From contig JADJVX010000021.1 in NCBI GenBank assembly GCA_016710385.1, positions 62,001-126,000 on the forward strand: 64,000 nucleotides of DNA, in the 5' to 3' direction. Below, piece after piece: positions 1-12,968 of this stretch; the first letter of the stretch is position 1; each line of letters starts with the position of its first letter. Made by a program: the position numbers and the translations under genes. Below the pieces are notes generated by a model that worked only from the letters and a program-made list of their open reading frames with translations, was not told the origin of the DNA and did not search any database. Source of the DNA: Actinomycetales bacterium (GTDB taxonomy: Bacteria > Actinomycetota > Actinomycetes > Actinomycetales > Dermatophilaceae).

Positions 1-703
1 GCAGGCCACCTTCGTGCTGGCCGACGAGGTGATCTTCACCAACACCAACCAGTTCGACTACATGCTCAGCTTGACCCGTGATCCGCGGCTGGCCGAGGTC
101 GTGTCCGCGAAGGCCCGGATTCGGGAGCACCCGACGCCGAGGCCGGCGGCCTACCACGCGGTTCCGACCTCCTATCAGGTGCCTGACGGCGTCGTGAACA
201 TCGGCTACTTCGGCAGCTTCTACCCCAACCGCGGCATCGGCGACGTCCTCACCGCATTGCTCAACCTGCCGATGGACCTGCGGCGACAGGTGCGGATTCA
301 CATCTTCTGCAATGTCGCCAAGGATGTGAAGGCGCAGGTGGCTGCCTTGGGGTTGGGCAACGTGGTCTACGTCAACAACTACCTGTCCTACATGGAGTTT
401 CTCAACGCGACGACGCTGTTCGACGTCCTGCTGGTCAACGACGTGACGCGCGACGAACGGCTGCCGATCAACCCGTTCCTGCCCTCCAAACTGTCTGACT
501 ACCGCGGCTCGGGGCGCTCGGTATGGGCTTTGATCGACGAGGGGTCGGCGATGTCCCGGATGCCGCTGACGTACGTCACCCCGGTGGGAGACTCCGCGCG
601 CATCGCCCACGATCTGGCAGAGATCATCGCTCAGGAGAGCCGCCACGCGACCGTTCAACCCGTCAAGGACCCGACCCTGGAAGGACACCCACGTGACCAG
701 TAA
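1..703 (+). CDS. Glycosyltransferase, GT4-like, 5' end outside the window
   Basis: The reading frame is open from base 2, so the N-terminal half is missing. The visible 230 or so residues look like the nucleotide-sugar-binding half of a GT-B glycosyltransferase: a strand-turn NIGYFGSFYPNRGIGDVL followed by alternating helices and strands, and FLPSKLSDYRGSGRSVWAL near the position where GT4 enzymes bind the donor. It would act in the cytoplasm on a surface polysaccharide. It ends at TAA 701-703 and overlaps the next gene's GTG start by 11 bases, so the two are probably translationally coupled. The GT-B assignment is by pattern, and the sugar is unknown. Confidence 0.7.
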   Translation, partial: QATFVLADEVIFTNTNQFDYMLSLTRDPRLAEVVSAKARIREHPTPRPAAYHAVPTSYQVPDGVVNIGYFGSFYPNRGIGDVLTALLNLPMDLRRQVRIHIFCNVAKDVKAQVAALGLGNVVYVNNYLSYMEFLNATTLFDVLLVNDVTRDERLPINPFLPSKLSDYRGSGRSVWALIDEGSAMSRMPLTYVTPVGDSARIAHDLAEIIAQESRHATVQPVKDPTLEGHPRDQ

Positions 704-2007
704 GCCGACGCTCAACGACATCGGCTTGGTGCACGGGACCGACAAGTCGACGCGATATCACGGCTACTTGCCCGTATATGCCCAGGCGCTGGAGCACCTG
801 CGCGAGGAGACCTTCACCCTCATCCGCGACACCGTGGAAAGCGTGGTGCTGCTCAAGCACGCGGTGATCGTCCGCAAGCGACCCGACGCTGGTCGCACCT
901 GGCGACGAACCGACCTGAAAGACATCCAGGAGGCGGAAGACTCCTGGATGGTCGGCGAGCCGGAGAGCTACCGCCGCATCGAAGGCGAGGTGGTGGGCGC
1001 AAGCGACTACGTGGGAAAAGCCCTTGCGGCCCTCGTTGACGAGGGCCGCGTCGACCTCGCCGCGCCAGTCAGTGCCCGCGTGCACGATGTCGTCGTGTCA
1101 ACTGGAGGCTTGTGCTTGACCGCATCGGGCGAAATTCTCGAGAAATCGCTCAACAGCGCCCGCAACCTCGCCTCCGTCGACGGGCTACACCGCATCGGCA
1201 ATGGGCAGCGATGGTATGCCGCACCTGCCCTCCAGCCCATCGACGTCGCTGCCGAACCCGGCGTGGAGCACGTCCTGCTCAAGTCCTGCTGGGACGCGAA
1301 CTACGGACACTGGCTGATTGACGTCGTCCCCAAGCTGCGCCTGCTCGAGCAGTTGCCACTGCGCGGCACCCCCCCGCTTGGTCCTCGCCCGCCGGGGTGG
1401 CGCGATGGAGGCGGTGGTCCGCGACACGCTCGCCCTGGCCGGTTACCCCGACCCGGAGCTGCACTATCTCGATGCCCTGACCCGATTCGAGCGCTTGATC
1501 GTCTTGGGAACGGTGTCGCACCACCCGCTCGTCAAGGCTCCGTCGGCCATCCGCTACCTGGAGGGGCTCGGGCGCGAGGTGCCGGCCGGGCCGCATCGTC
1601 GGGTCTACGTGAGCCGCAACCTCGGCGCACGGCGGCGGCTCACCAACGAGTCAGATCTGCTCCCGCTGTTCACCGCCCGCGGATATCACGTGGTGTCCCC
1701 GGAAACGCTGAGTCTCGTCGAGCAGATCTCGATGTTCAAGGGTGCGCAGATCGTTGCGGGCAATCTCGGCGCAGGTCTGGCCAACCTCGTCTTCTCCCCG
1801 GCCGGCGTGACCGTCCTGGCGCTCACGACCCCGAGAATGGCGCACGACTTCTTCTATGACATCGTCTGCCACAAAGGCGGCCACTACCGGGGTCTGCAAG
1901 GGATCAGCACCGACCCGCAGCCCGATATCGGGTCCGACTTCTCCGTCGATCCAGCCATGGTCACGGCCGGGTTGGACTGGGCAGAACTCGCGTGTGGTGA
2001 CGACTGA
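693..2007 (+). pseudogene. GT61-type (DUF563) glycosyltransferase, frameshifted, with a methyltransferase-like N-terminus
   Basis: Two frames join into one protein. The upstream frame (GTG 693) gives NYGHWLIDVVPKL; the downstream frame gives RVYVSRNLGARRRLTNE, SLVEQISMFKGAQIV and NLGAGLANLVF, the conserved order of the GT61/DUF563 family. The switch lies at a run of seven C (1369-1375); with six C the frame is continuous (LRGTPPRLVLARRGG). The first 43 residues (NDIGLVHGTDKSTRYHGYLP) instead resemble the start of SAM-dependent methyltransferases that begin IGxxxGTDK, and then switch to GT61-like sequence, as if an internal segment had been lost. The frameshift may be a sequencing error. The N-terminal chimera is in frame and harder to dismiss. 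Confidence 0.65.
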
Positions 2008-3706
2008 AGCCAGACCGGTATGCCGGGTCGGCCCCGATGTGGTCGGCCGCGCCGCCGGTTCCCATGCTGCGGCGCGGCACCGAGGCCGTCGGAGCCGAAC
2101 GATCCTCACGCTGGTGGTGGCCGGGTTGGTCGCCACGATGGTGGGGTGCAGTGAGGCCGGTCCGGAGCAAACCTCAGCCGGACCCTCGGCTACGCGTTCC
2201 GATCCAGTCCCTCCCGCCACCGCACGCCCGGACGGGTCGGTCGACCCGGCCACGTCACCGCCACAGATGGCTGATCTGGTGCCGGGGATGGCACCTGGAC
2301 ACGACTCGCGGGCCCTGAACCTCGGGCTGCGTCCAACCGGGCCGGCTGTGACAGTCACCGTCGGTGCGGGCACGGCCGTCACCAGTGCGTGGCGCGCCGG
2401 CAACATCGGGCTGTCCTTCGAACTCGCGGAACTCGTCGATCCCCGCTGGGAACCCGGCTCGGACCTGGCCATTCTCGTGGCCGGGCTCGGGCGACCCACC
2501 CTCCGGTTCGGCGGCAACTCCGCCGATCGCCGGGTGTTCTGGACCTCCACGGCGGAGACTCCACCCGCCTGGGCCGAGGTCACCATCACGCCTGCCGATG
2601 TGCAGCGGCTGGGTCGATTCGCTCGCGCCACCGGCGTCGATGTCGTCATGACCGTGGACCTCGGCCACAACGATCCGCCGCGCGCCGCCGACTTCGCCGC
2701 CCAGCTGGCCGCAGCCCTGGGCCAGCGGCTGGCGGCAGTCTCCATCGGCAACGAGCCCAATGGGTTCAACCTGGCCAGCCAACCGCAATACCGCATCCGC
2801 GACGATGCGTGGGGGCCGGCTGCCTTCCTGGCGCAGGCCCGGGCCTACGAGCGCGCCATGCACCAGCGCACCCCCTCTGTGCCGTTGGTCGGTCCGGGCA
2901 CCTTCGACGTCGCGTGGATCCGGGCCTTCGCCGCAGCCCGCCTGCCGCAGACCCGTGCCCTAACCCAACACTGGTATCCACTGTGGGCATGTGCTGGTCA
3001 AGACCCCGCGGCGACACCCACGGCCCGCAACCTGCTCGACCCGGCCCTGTCACGGCATACCGCGGAGTTTGTCGGTGCGGCTGTGGCACAGGCTAGGGCC
3101 GCCGGCCTGGCGCTGTGGATGGAGGAGACCGGTCCCACGTCGTGCGCAGGCACCAACCCCACCTCGCGGACCCATGCCCACACGCTCTGGACGGTGGAGT
3201 ACCTCCTGCACCTGGCGGCCCTGGGCGTGCAACGGACCGCGCTGCATTCCAGTCTGGCCCCGTGCCTGGGTGGGGCGCCGATGAGCCCGCTGTGCCTCCG
3301 GAGTGCAGCCGGCACCTCGCCCACTCGGCTGCAGGGCGGCGTGGGGTTGCTCGGGGCGGCGTTTGTCGCCCAGGTGCAGCCCGGCTCGTTCGTGCCGGTG
3401 CGGGTGTCCGGCCCGGATTCCGGGGCGGTTCTCGCGTATGCCGTGGCCGGTCCCTCCGGCACCGATGTCGTCGTCGTAGACCTTCGCGACCCGGCGACCC
3501 TGACGGCCCGTCCGCTGGTGGTCACCGGACTACCGGGTCAACGGGTGGTCGCGGCGTCGCGGCTGTCGCGAGCGGGGAAGGGGGCGGCGGACGCAGGCAC
3601 GAGCCCCAGCGTGCTCGTGCCCCTCGCCCCGGCCACACCAGCGGTTGTCGAGACCACCCTGCCGGAGTCGGCGACGCTCGTGAGGTTTGCCGCCAACCCT
3701 GGGTAG
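1994..3706 (+). CDS. Lipoprotein with GH79-like glycoside hydrolase domain
   Basis: A basic N-terminus and hydrophobic stretch (ILTLVVAGLVATMVGC) end in a possible lipobox cysteine, so the protein is probably exported and lipid-anchored. The body resembles clan A TIM-barrel hydrolases of the GH79 (heparanase/beta-glucuronidase) type: LRFGGNSADRRVFW, then IGNEPNGF with candidate acid/base Glu at about residue 254, HWYP, and MEETGPTSC with candidate nucleophile Glu at about residue 378, followed by a beta-rich C-terminal domain. GTG at 1994 (or 1997) overlaps the preceding stop, so it is coupled to the GT61 gene. A role in trimming or modifying the polysaccharide made nearby is inference, and the substrate is unknown. 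Confidence 0.6.
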   Translation: MVTTEARPVCRVGPDVVGRAAGSHAAARHRGRRSRTILTLVVAGLVATMVGCSEAGPEQTSAGPSATRSDPVPPATARPDGSVDPATSPPQMADLVPGMAPGHDSRALNLGLRPTGPAVTVTVGAGTAVTSAWRAGNIGLSFELAELVDPRWEPGSDLAILVAGLGRPTLRFGGNSADRRVFWTSTAETPPAWAEVTITPADVQRLGRFARATGVDVVMTVDLGHNDPPRAADFAAQLAAALGQRLAAVSIGNEPNGFNLASQPQYRIRDDAWGPAAFLAQARAYERAMHQRTPSVPLVGPGTFDVAWIRAFAAARLPQTRALTQHWYPLWACAGQDPAATPTARNLLDPALSRHTAEFVGAAVAQARAAGLALWMEETGPTSCAGTNPTSRTHAHTLWTVEYLLHLAALGVQRTALHSSLAPCLGGAPMSPLCLRSAAGTSPTRLQGGVGLLGAAFVAQVQPGSFVPVRVSGPDSGAVLAYAVAGPSGTDVVVVDLRDPATLTARPLVVTGLPGQRVVAASRLSRAGKGAADAGTSPSVLVPLAPATPAVVETTLPESATLVRFAANPG

Positions 3707-3780
3707 GGCATCGCTTGGGCACCTGCGTGACCGGTCGGAGCTGCCCGAATCCCGTCACGGCGTACCGGCATACGAGACCC

Positions 3781-3796
3781 GGGGACGTAGGTCCCC
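3781..3796. promoter_or_regulatory. DosR/DevR-like box upstream of ppdK
   Basis: GGGGACGTAGGTCCCC is an almost perfect palindrome matching the core SGGGACTWWAGTCCCS of the DosR (DevR) dormancy-regulator box except for the two outer bases of the central tetrad. It lies 105 bp before the ppdK start. Hypoxia or redox control of ppdK is inference from the match. Confidence 0.5.
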
Positions 3797-3820
3797 GATG
3801 GTGTGCCAGCGCGGATGGAA

Positions 3821-3842
3821 GGGTCCAAGATGGACCAAGGTG
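3821..3842. promoter_or_regulatory. Palindromic element GGTCCAAGATGGACC in the ppdK leader
   Basis: An inverted repeat (GGTCC, five-base spacer, GGACC) lies between the DosR-like box and ppdK. A near copy with the same 3' extension occurs at 37171-37192 between rpmJ and rpsM. It could be an operator or overlap a -10 region; no known regulator is recognised. Confidence 0.35.
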
Positions 3843-3900
3843 CAATGGCGCACGACTGCTGCTGACGAATGCCTGATGACTGCGGAAGGACCCCACCGAC

Positions 3901-6591
<2,691 letters not shown>

Positions 6592-6616
6592 CGGTTTGAC
6601 CCTTCTCGACACCGTG

Positions 6617-6653
6617 GCCGACGCCCCCGGAACCTTTCTCCGGGGGCGTCGGC
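6617..6653 (+). terminator. Intrinsic terminator-like hairpin after ppdK
   Basis: A perfect 14-bp GC-rich stem (GCCGACGCCCCCGG and its complement) encloses a nine-base loop 25 bases after the ppdK stop. There is no U tract, as is common in actinobacteria. Confidence 0.8.
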
Positions 6654-6704
6654 CCGCGTTGGGGCCAGGGGAGCGCTCCCGCCGGGGGCGGCGATCTGGT
6701 CGAT

Positions 6705-6733
6705 TTGGCCGGCTCCAGTCTGGGCGGTAGATT
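6705..6733 (+). promoter_or_regulatory. Putative promoter of the str operon
   Basis: TTGGCC (6705-6710) and TAGATT (6728-6733) are 17 bp apart, fitting -35 and -10 hexamers. The start site would leave a leader of about 310 nt before rpsL. TTGGCC recurs in the proposed S10 promoter. Confidence 0.4.
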
Positions 6734-7049
6734 TGGTCGCTGTGTCTGGGCTGGCCCGGACACACGAGTGTGGGCACGCCCGGGCGGCGGCGACCGGAGA
6801 CGGACCGCGGCGGCACGGCATACCCTCCCTCACCCGCTCTCGCCGGGCAGTCCGGCGCGACCCACTTCCTCGTCCCCGACGAAGGTGGGCCGTGCTCGGA
6901 AAGTGCAGGGGAGGGCACCCCGATCGGGCTCGACGCGATCGGCTCACGGGGTGACTCGCGGGCCGTCACGTCATCAGGGACCGGTGGGGAACAACCAAGG
7001 AGTTCGCCCACCGGCGGACTGACGACATCGACACCGTTCGGAGTGAAGG
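6734..7049 (+). other. Long 5' leader of rpsL
   Basis: About 316 bases without a convincing gene. It holds one CGGCATAC motif (6816) and several short GC-rich inverted repeats. Open frames across it (for example 6770-7102) lack family resemblance and run into rpsL. The ribosome site GGAG at 7040-7043 serves rpsL. Confidence 0.5.
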
Positions 7050-7421
7050 TTGCCAACGATCAACCAACTGGTGCGCAAGGGCCGCCAGGACAAGGTCGGT
7101 AAGACCAAGACGCCCGCGCTCAAGGGTTCGCCCCAGCGCCGCGGCGTGTGCACCCGCGTCTACACGACCACCCCCAAGAAGCCGAACTCGGCGCTGCGCA
7201 AGGTTGCGCGTGTCAAGCTCACCTCGCAGATCGAGGTCACGGCCTACATCCCGGGCGTCGGCCACAACCTGCAGGAGCACTCCATCGTGCTCGTGCGCGG
7301 TGGCCGCGTGAAGGACCTCCCGGGTGTGCGCTACAAGATCATCCGCGGCACCCTGGACACCCAGGGCGTCAAGAACCGCAAGCAGGCTCGCTCTCGCTAC
7401 GGCGCGAAGAAGGTGAAGTAA
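7050..7421 (+). CDS. rpsL: 30S ribosomal protein S12
   Basis: The 123-residue S12 starts with TTG at 7050, six bases after GGAG; the next residues (PTINQLVRKG) are the conserved S12 start, so TTG is well supported. Lys43 (PKKPNSALRK) and Lys88 (GGRVKDLPG) are the residues usually altered in streptomycin resistance; both are wild type, predicting a sensitive S12 allele. S12 lies at the decoding site. The stop TAA shares a base with the rpsG ATG, so the two are coupled. Confidence 0.98.
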   Translation: MPTINQLVRKGRQDKVGKTKTPALKGSPQRRGVCTRVYTTTPKKPNSALRKVARVKLTSQIEVTAYIPGVGHNLQEHSIVLVRGGRVKDLPGVRYKIIRGTLDTQGVKNRKQARSRYGAKKVK

Positions 7422-7891
7422 TGCCTCGTAAAGGTCCCGCGCCCAAGCGTCCGCTCGTCGTCGACCCGGTCTACGGCAGCCCTCTGGTGACCCAGCTGGT
7501 CAACAAGATCCTCCTGGATGGCAAGAAGTCCATCGCCGAGACGATCGTCTATGGCGCCTTGGAAGGCTGCCGCGCCAAGACGGGCACCGACCCGGTCGTC
7601 ACCCTCAAGCGCGCCCTGGACAACATCAAGCCCGCTGTCGAGGTCAAGTCCCGCCGCGTCGGTGGCGCCACCTACCAGGTGCCGATCGAGGTCAAGCCGG
7701 GCCGTTCGACGACCCTGGCGCTGCGCTGGCTGGTCGGCTACTCGCGCCAGCGTCGCGAGAAGACGATGACCGAGCGCCTCATGAACGAACTGCTCGACGC
7801 CTCTAATGGCCTCGGCGCCGCGGTCAAGCGTCGCGAGGACACCCACAAGATGGCCGAGTCCAACCGCGCCTTCGCGCACTACCGCTGGTAA
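7421..7891 (+). CDS. rpsG: 30S ribosomal protein S7
   Basis: The 156-residue protein is standard S7 length, beginning MPRKGPAPKR and carrying the NKILLDGKKSIAE and VGGATYQVPIEV segments of this 16S rRNA 3'-domain assembly protein. The start overlaps the rpsL stop in a TAATG junction. It is second in the str operon, and the gap to fusA holds a motif-derived hairpin. Confidence 0.98.
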   Translation: MPRKGPAPKRPLVVDPVYGSPLVTQLVNKILLDGKKSIAETIVYGALEGCRAKTGTDPVVTLKRALDNIKPAVEVKSRRVGGATYQVPIEVKPGRSTTLALRWLVGYSRQRREKTMTERLMNELLDASNGLGAAVKRREDTHKMAESNRAFAHYRW

Positions 7892-7902
7892 GAACCACGC
7901 GA

Positions 7903-7938
7903 GGTATGCCGTGCAGCTCACCTGCCGCACGGCATACC
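7903..7938. repeat. Inverted pair of the GTATGCCG motif, rpsG-fusA spacer
   Basis: GGTATGCCGTGC (7903-7914) and its exact complement (7927-7938) form a 12-bp stem with a 12-base loop, 12 bases after the rpsG stop. It may act as a weak terminator or mRNA-processing site inside the str operon. Confidence 0.8.
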
Positions 7939-8010
7939 TGCAGGTTGGACCAGTGCTTGCAGCACCCCGACACGCACCGCACCCGCACGAGCTGAGACGA
8001 GACAACGAAC

Positions 8011-10113
<2,103 letters not shown>

Positions 10114-10222
10114 GTCGGGTAAACTCCCGTAGGCTTGCCAGCAACCCCAACAAGCAAGCGCCACGTCCTACCTGACAGGCGATCGGCGTACCACCAGAGA
10201 GAGTCCTGAGGAGGACACCACA

Positions 10223-11416
10223 GTGGCGAAGGCAAAGTTCGAGCGGACCAAGCCGCACGTCAACATCGGCACCATTGGTCACATCGACCACGGCAAGACG
10301 ACGCTGACTGCTGCGATCACCAAGGTTCTGCACGACAAGTTCCCCAACCTGAACCCCTTCACGCCGTTCGACCAGATCGACAAGGCCCCTGAAGAGCGTC
10401 AGCGCGGCATCACCATCTCCATCGCGCACGTCGAGTACCAGACCGAGACGCGCCACTACGCGCACGTCGACTGCCCTGGTCACGCCGACTACATCAAGAA
10501 CATGATCACCGGTGCCGCCCAGATGGACGGCGCGATCCTGGTCGTGGCCGCCACCGACGGCCCGATGCCGCAGACCAAGGAGCACGTGCTCCTGGCCCGC
10601 CAGGTGGGCGTCCCCTACATCGTGGTCGCGCTCAACAAGACCGACATGGTCGACGACGAGGAGATCCTCGAGCTCGTCGAGATGGAGGTCCGTGAGCTGC
10701 TCGCGGCCTACGAGTTCCCGGGTGACGACCTGCCGGTCGTGCGGGTCTCGGCGCTCAAGGCGCTCGAGGGTGACGCCGAGTGGGCCAAGACCGTCGAGGA
10801 GCTCATGGACGCGGTCGACTCCTACATCCCGGAGCCCGAGCGCGCCACCGACAAGCCGTTCCTCATGCCCGTCGAGGACGTCTTCACCATCACCGGTCGT
10901 GGCACCGTCGTCACCGGCCGTGTCGAGCGCGGTGTCCTCAAGGTCAACGAGGAGGTCGAGATCGTCGGCATCCACGAGAAGTCGATGAAGACCACCGTGA
11001 CCGGCGTCGAGATGTTCCGCAAGCTGCTCGACGAGGCCCGCGCGGGCGAGAACGTCGGCCTGCTGCTGCGTGGCATCAAGCGCGAAGAGGTCGAGCGCGG
11101 CCAGGTCGTCATCAAGCCGGGTTCGATGACCCCGCACACCGAGTTCGAGGCGCAGGTCTACATCCTGTCCAAGGACGAAGGTGGCCGTCACACCCCGTTC
11201 TACGACAACTACCGTCCGCAGTTCTACTTCCGCACCACGGACGTGACCGGCGTCGTCAAGCTGCCCGAGGGCACCGAGATGGTCATGCCCGGTGACAACA
11301 CCGAGATGGACGTCACCCTGATCCAGCCCATCGCCATGGACGACGGCCAGCCGTTCTCCATCCGCGAGGGTGGCCGCACCGTCGGCTCGGGCAAGGTCAT
11401 CAAGGTCAAGAAGTGA
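10223..11416 (+). CDS. tuf: Elongation factor Tu
   Basis: The 397-residue GTPase delivers aminoacyl-tRNA to the ribosome. GHIDHGKTTLTAAI, DCPGHADYIKNM and NKTD are the G1, G3 and G4 motifs, and the effector region RGITISIAHVEY is intact. GTG 10223 follows a strong GAGGAGG site. TAGGCT at 10130-10135 in the spacer after fusA could be the -10 of a separate tuf promoter, though no good -35 was found. A terminator follows directly. Confidence 0.98.
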   Translation: MAKAKFERTKPHVNIGTIGHIDHGKTTLTAAITKVLHDKFPNLNPFTPFDQIDKAPEERQRGITISIAHVEYQTETRHYAHVDCPGHADYIKNMITGAAQMDGAILVVAATDGPMPQTKEHVLLARQVGVPYIVVALNKTDMVDDEEILELVEMEVRELLAAYEFPGDDLPVVRVSALKALEGDAEWAKTVEELMDAVDSYIPEPERATDKPFLMPVEDVFTITGRGTVVTGRVERGVLKVNEEVEIVGIHEKSMKTTVTGVEMFRKLLDEARAGENVGLLLRGIKREEVERGQVVIKPGSMTPHTEFEAQVYILSKDEGGRHTPFYDNYRPQFYFRTTDVTGVVKLPEGTEMVMPGDNTEMDVTLIQPIAMDDGQPFSIREGGRTVGSGKVIKVKK

Positions 11417-11437
11417 CCTGCTGCTGAGCAGCGTCGA

Positions 11438-11467
11438 AGGGGGCCCGGACGTCGTCCGGGCCCCCTT
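11438..11467 (+). terminator. Terminator of the str operon
   Basis: AGGGGGCCCGGAC pairs with GTCCGGGCCCCCT around a three-base loop and is followed by TTTG, 20 bases after the tuf stop. Confidence 0.85.
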
Positions 11468-11596
11468 TGCGTTGTCGGCCGGACCCCGGGGTATGCCGTT
11501 CGGCACGAGTCCGGTAACACCCGATACGCTGGTGCGACGCCCGGCTTGTCAGCTGCTGGGAGGTATTGCCGGCATCGGGAGGGTGAGGCATCCTTC

Positions 11597-12968
11597 GTGA
11601 AGGTCATGCTGCTGACCCACTACTACCCGCCGGAGGAAGGCCCGCCGCAGCGTCGCTGGGGGGCGCTGGTCGCGCGGTTGACCATTGATCACGAGGTCCT
11701 GGTCCTCTCGCCGACCCCGCATTACCCCGTCGGCCGGCGCATCTTTCCGAGCTATCCCGCGTTCGACGTCGGCTCCACGGGGGCCGGTGAATACGGTGAG
11801 CACATCGTGCGGCTGCCCTATGTCCCGCACGGGCGGGGCCTGGGCCTGCGGACTCTCGACCAGGCGGTCGCCGGGATTGCAGCGATGGTCGTCGGCATCC
11901 GCCATGGCCTGCCGCGGTCGCGGCGTCCCGATGTCATCGTCGCCTCGGCCCCAGCGCTACCGATGGCTCTGGCCGGGTATGCCGTGGGTGTCGTCCTGCG
12001 TCGACCGGTGGTCCTGGAGTTCCGCGACGCGTGGCCCGATCTCATCGACCATCGCAAGGAATGGGATGCCTCGACCACGTCGATCCGCTGGCGGCCGCCG
12101 GCGCGGGTTGGTGACGCACTCGTCCGCGCCCTCACCCACGTTCAACGGCGCTGCGCTGCCGTGGTGACCACGACCGAGTCCTTCGCTGCGGTGCTGCGGC
12201 GGCGCGGTGTGGATCGGGTGGTCGTCATCCGTAACGGTCCGCGACCCGCCGGGACCCGGGTCGGATCCGGTCGGCGCGGCCACCGCGCCGCAGGTCGGTG
12301 CGGCCACCGCGCCGCAGGTGGTCACCGCATCTCCGGTGGCCGTCACCACCGCCGTGGAGGATGAGACAACGCCCGAAGCGGTGCCGGCCCTGCGAGCCAT
12401 CGCGGATGGTCCCCTGCGGGTGGTCTACCTGGGGACGACGGGACGGGCGCAGGGGCTCGACGATGTCATCCGGTCTGTCGCGCGGGCCGCTGAACTCGGG
12501 GTGGCGGTGCACCTGCGCATTGTCGGTTCCGGCGCTGCGGAAGGGGCGCTGCGGGAGCTTGCCGCGCAGCTCGGCACGCCGGTCGAGTTTCTCGGGCACG
12601 TGCAGCAGTCGCAGGTCCGCGACCATTACGCCTGGGCCCACACCGCCGTGGTGTCGCTGCGGGATTGGAAACCGCTGGAATGGACGGTCCCTTCCAAGCT
12701 CTACGAGCTCATGCAGGAGGGCGTGTATGTCACGGCCGTGGTCCGCGGGGAGGCCGCGGAGATCGTGCGCCAGACGCTGGTGGGATCGGTCGTGCCGCCC
12801 GGCGACGTCGAAGCGCTGGCGGCGCTCTGGGTGACGCTGAGCGAATCCGGGGTGCCCCTCCCGGCGACCGATCGCAGCCGGGCCTGGCTGGCCGAGCACA
12901 CGGCATACGATGCGTTGGCCGGGGCCTATACGGCGCTGTTGCAGCAGGTCAGGATCCGGCGTGGCTGA
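11597..12968 (+). pseudogene. GT4-family glycosyltransferase, frameshifted
   Basis: GTG 11597 opens MLLTHYYPPEEGPPQRRW, the typical start of WbuB-like GT4 transferases, and runs through an N-terminal Rossmann half (EFRDAWPD, VVTTTESFAAVLRRRG, VVIRNG). The second half continues one frame over (VYLGTTGRAQGLDDVI, EFLGHVQQSQV, EWTVPSKLYELMQEG). The switch lies between about 12235 and 12270, just before a 24-bp tandem duplication. A one-base extra would explain it, but the exact base is unclear. It likely adds a sugar to a lipid-linked glycan in the cytoplasm. It overlaps the next gene by 8 bases. Confidence 0.75.
12270..12317 (+). repeat. 24-bp tandem duplication inside the GT4 gene
   Basis: Two adjacent 24-bp units differ at one base and encode VGAATAPQ twice in the downstream frame. 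This linker between the two Rossmann halves looks like a recent slippage duplication. Confidence 0.85.

Noticed and set aside
1369..1375. The C7 tract as a phase-variation switch of the GT61 gene
   Set aside because: Attractive for a surface glycan enzyme, but the tract is short and similar indels occur in rplM and other genes in the window, which points to sequencing error.
6770..7102. A 110-codon frame in the rpsL leader
   Set aside because: It overlaps the well-supported rpsL start in another frame and has no recognisable sequence; long chance frames are common at this GC content.
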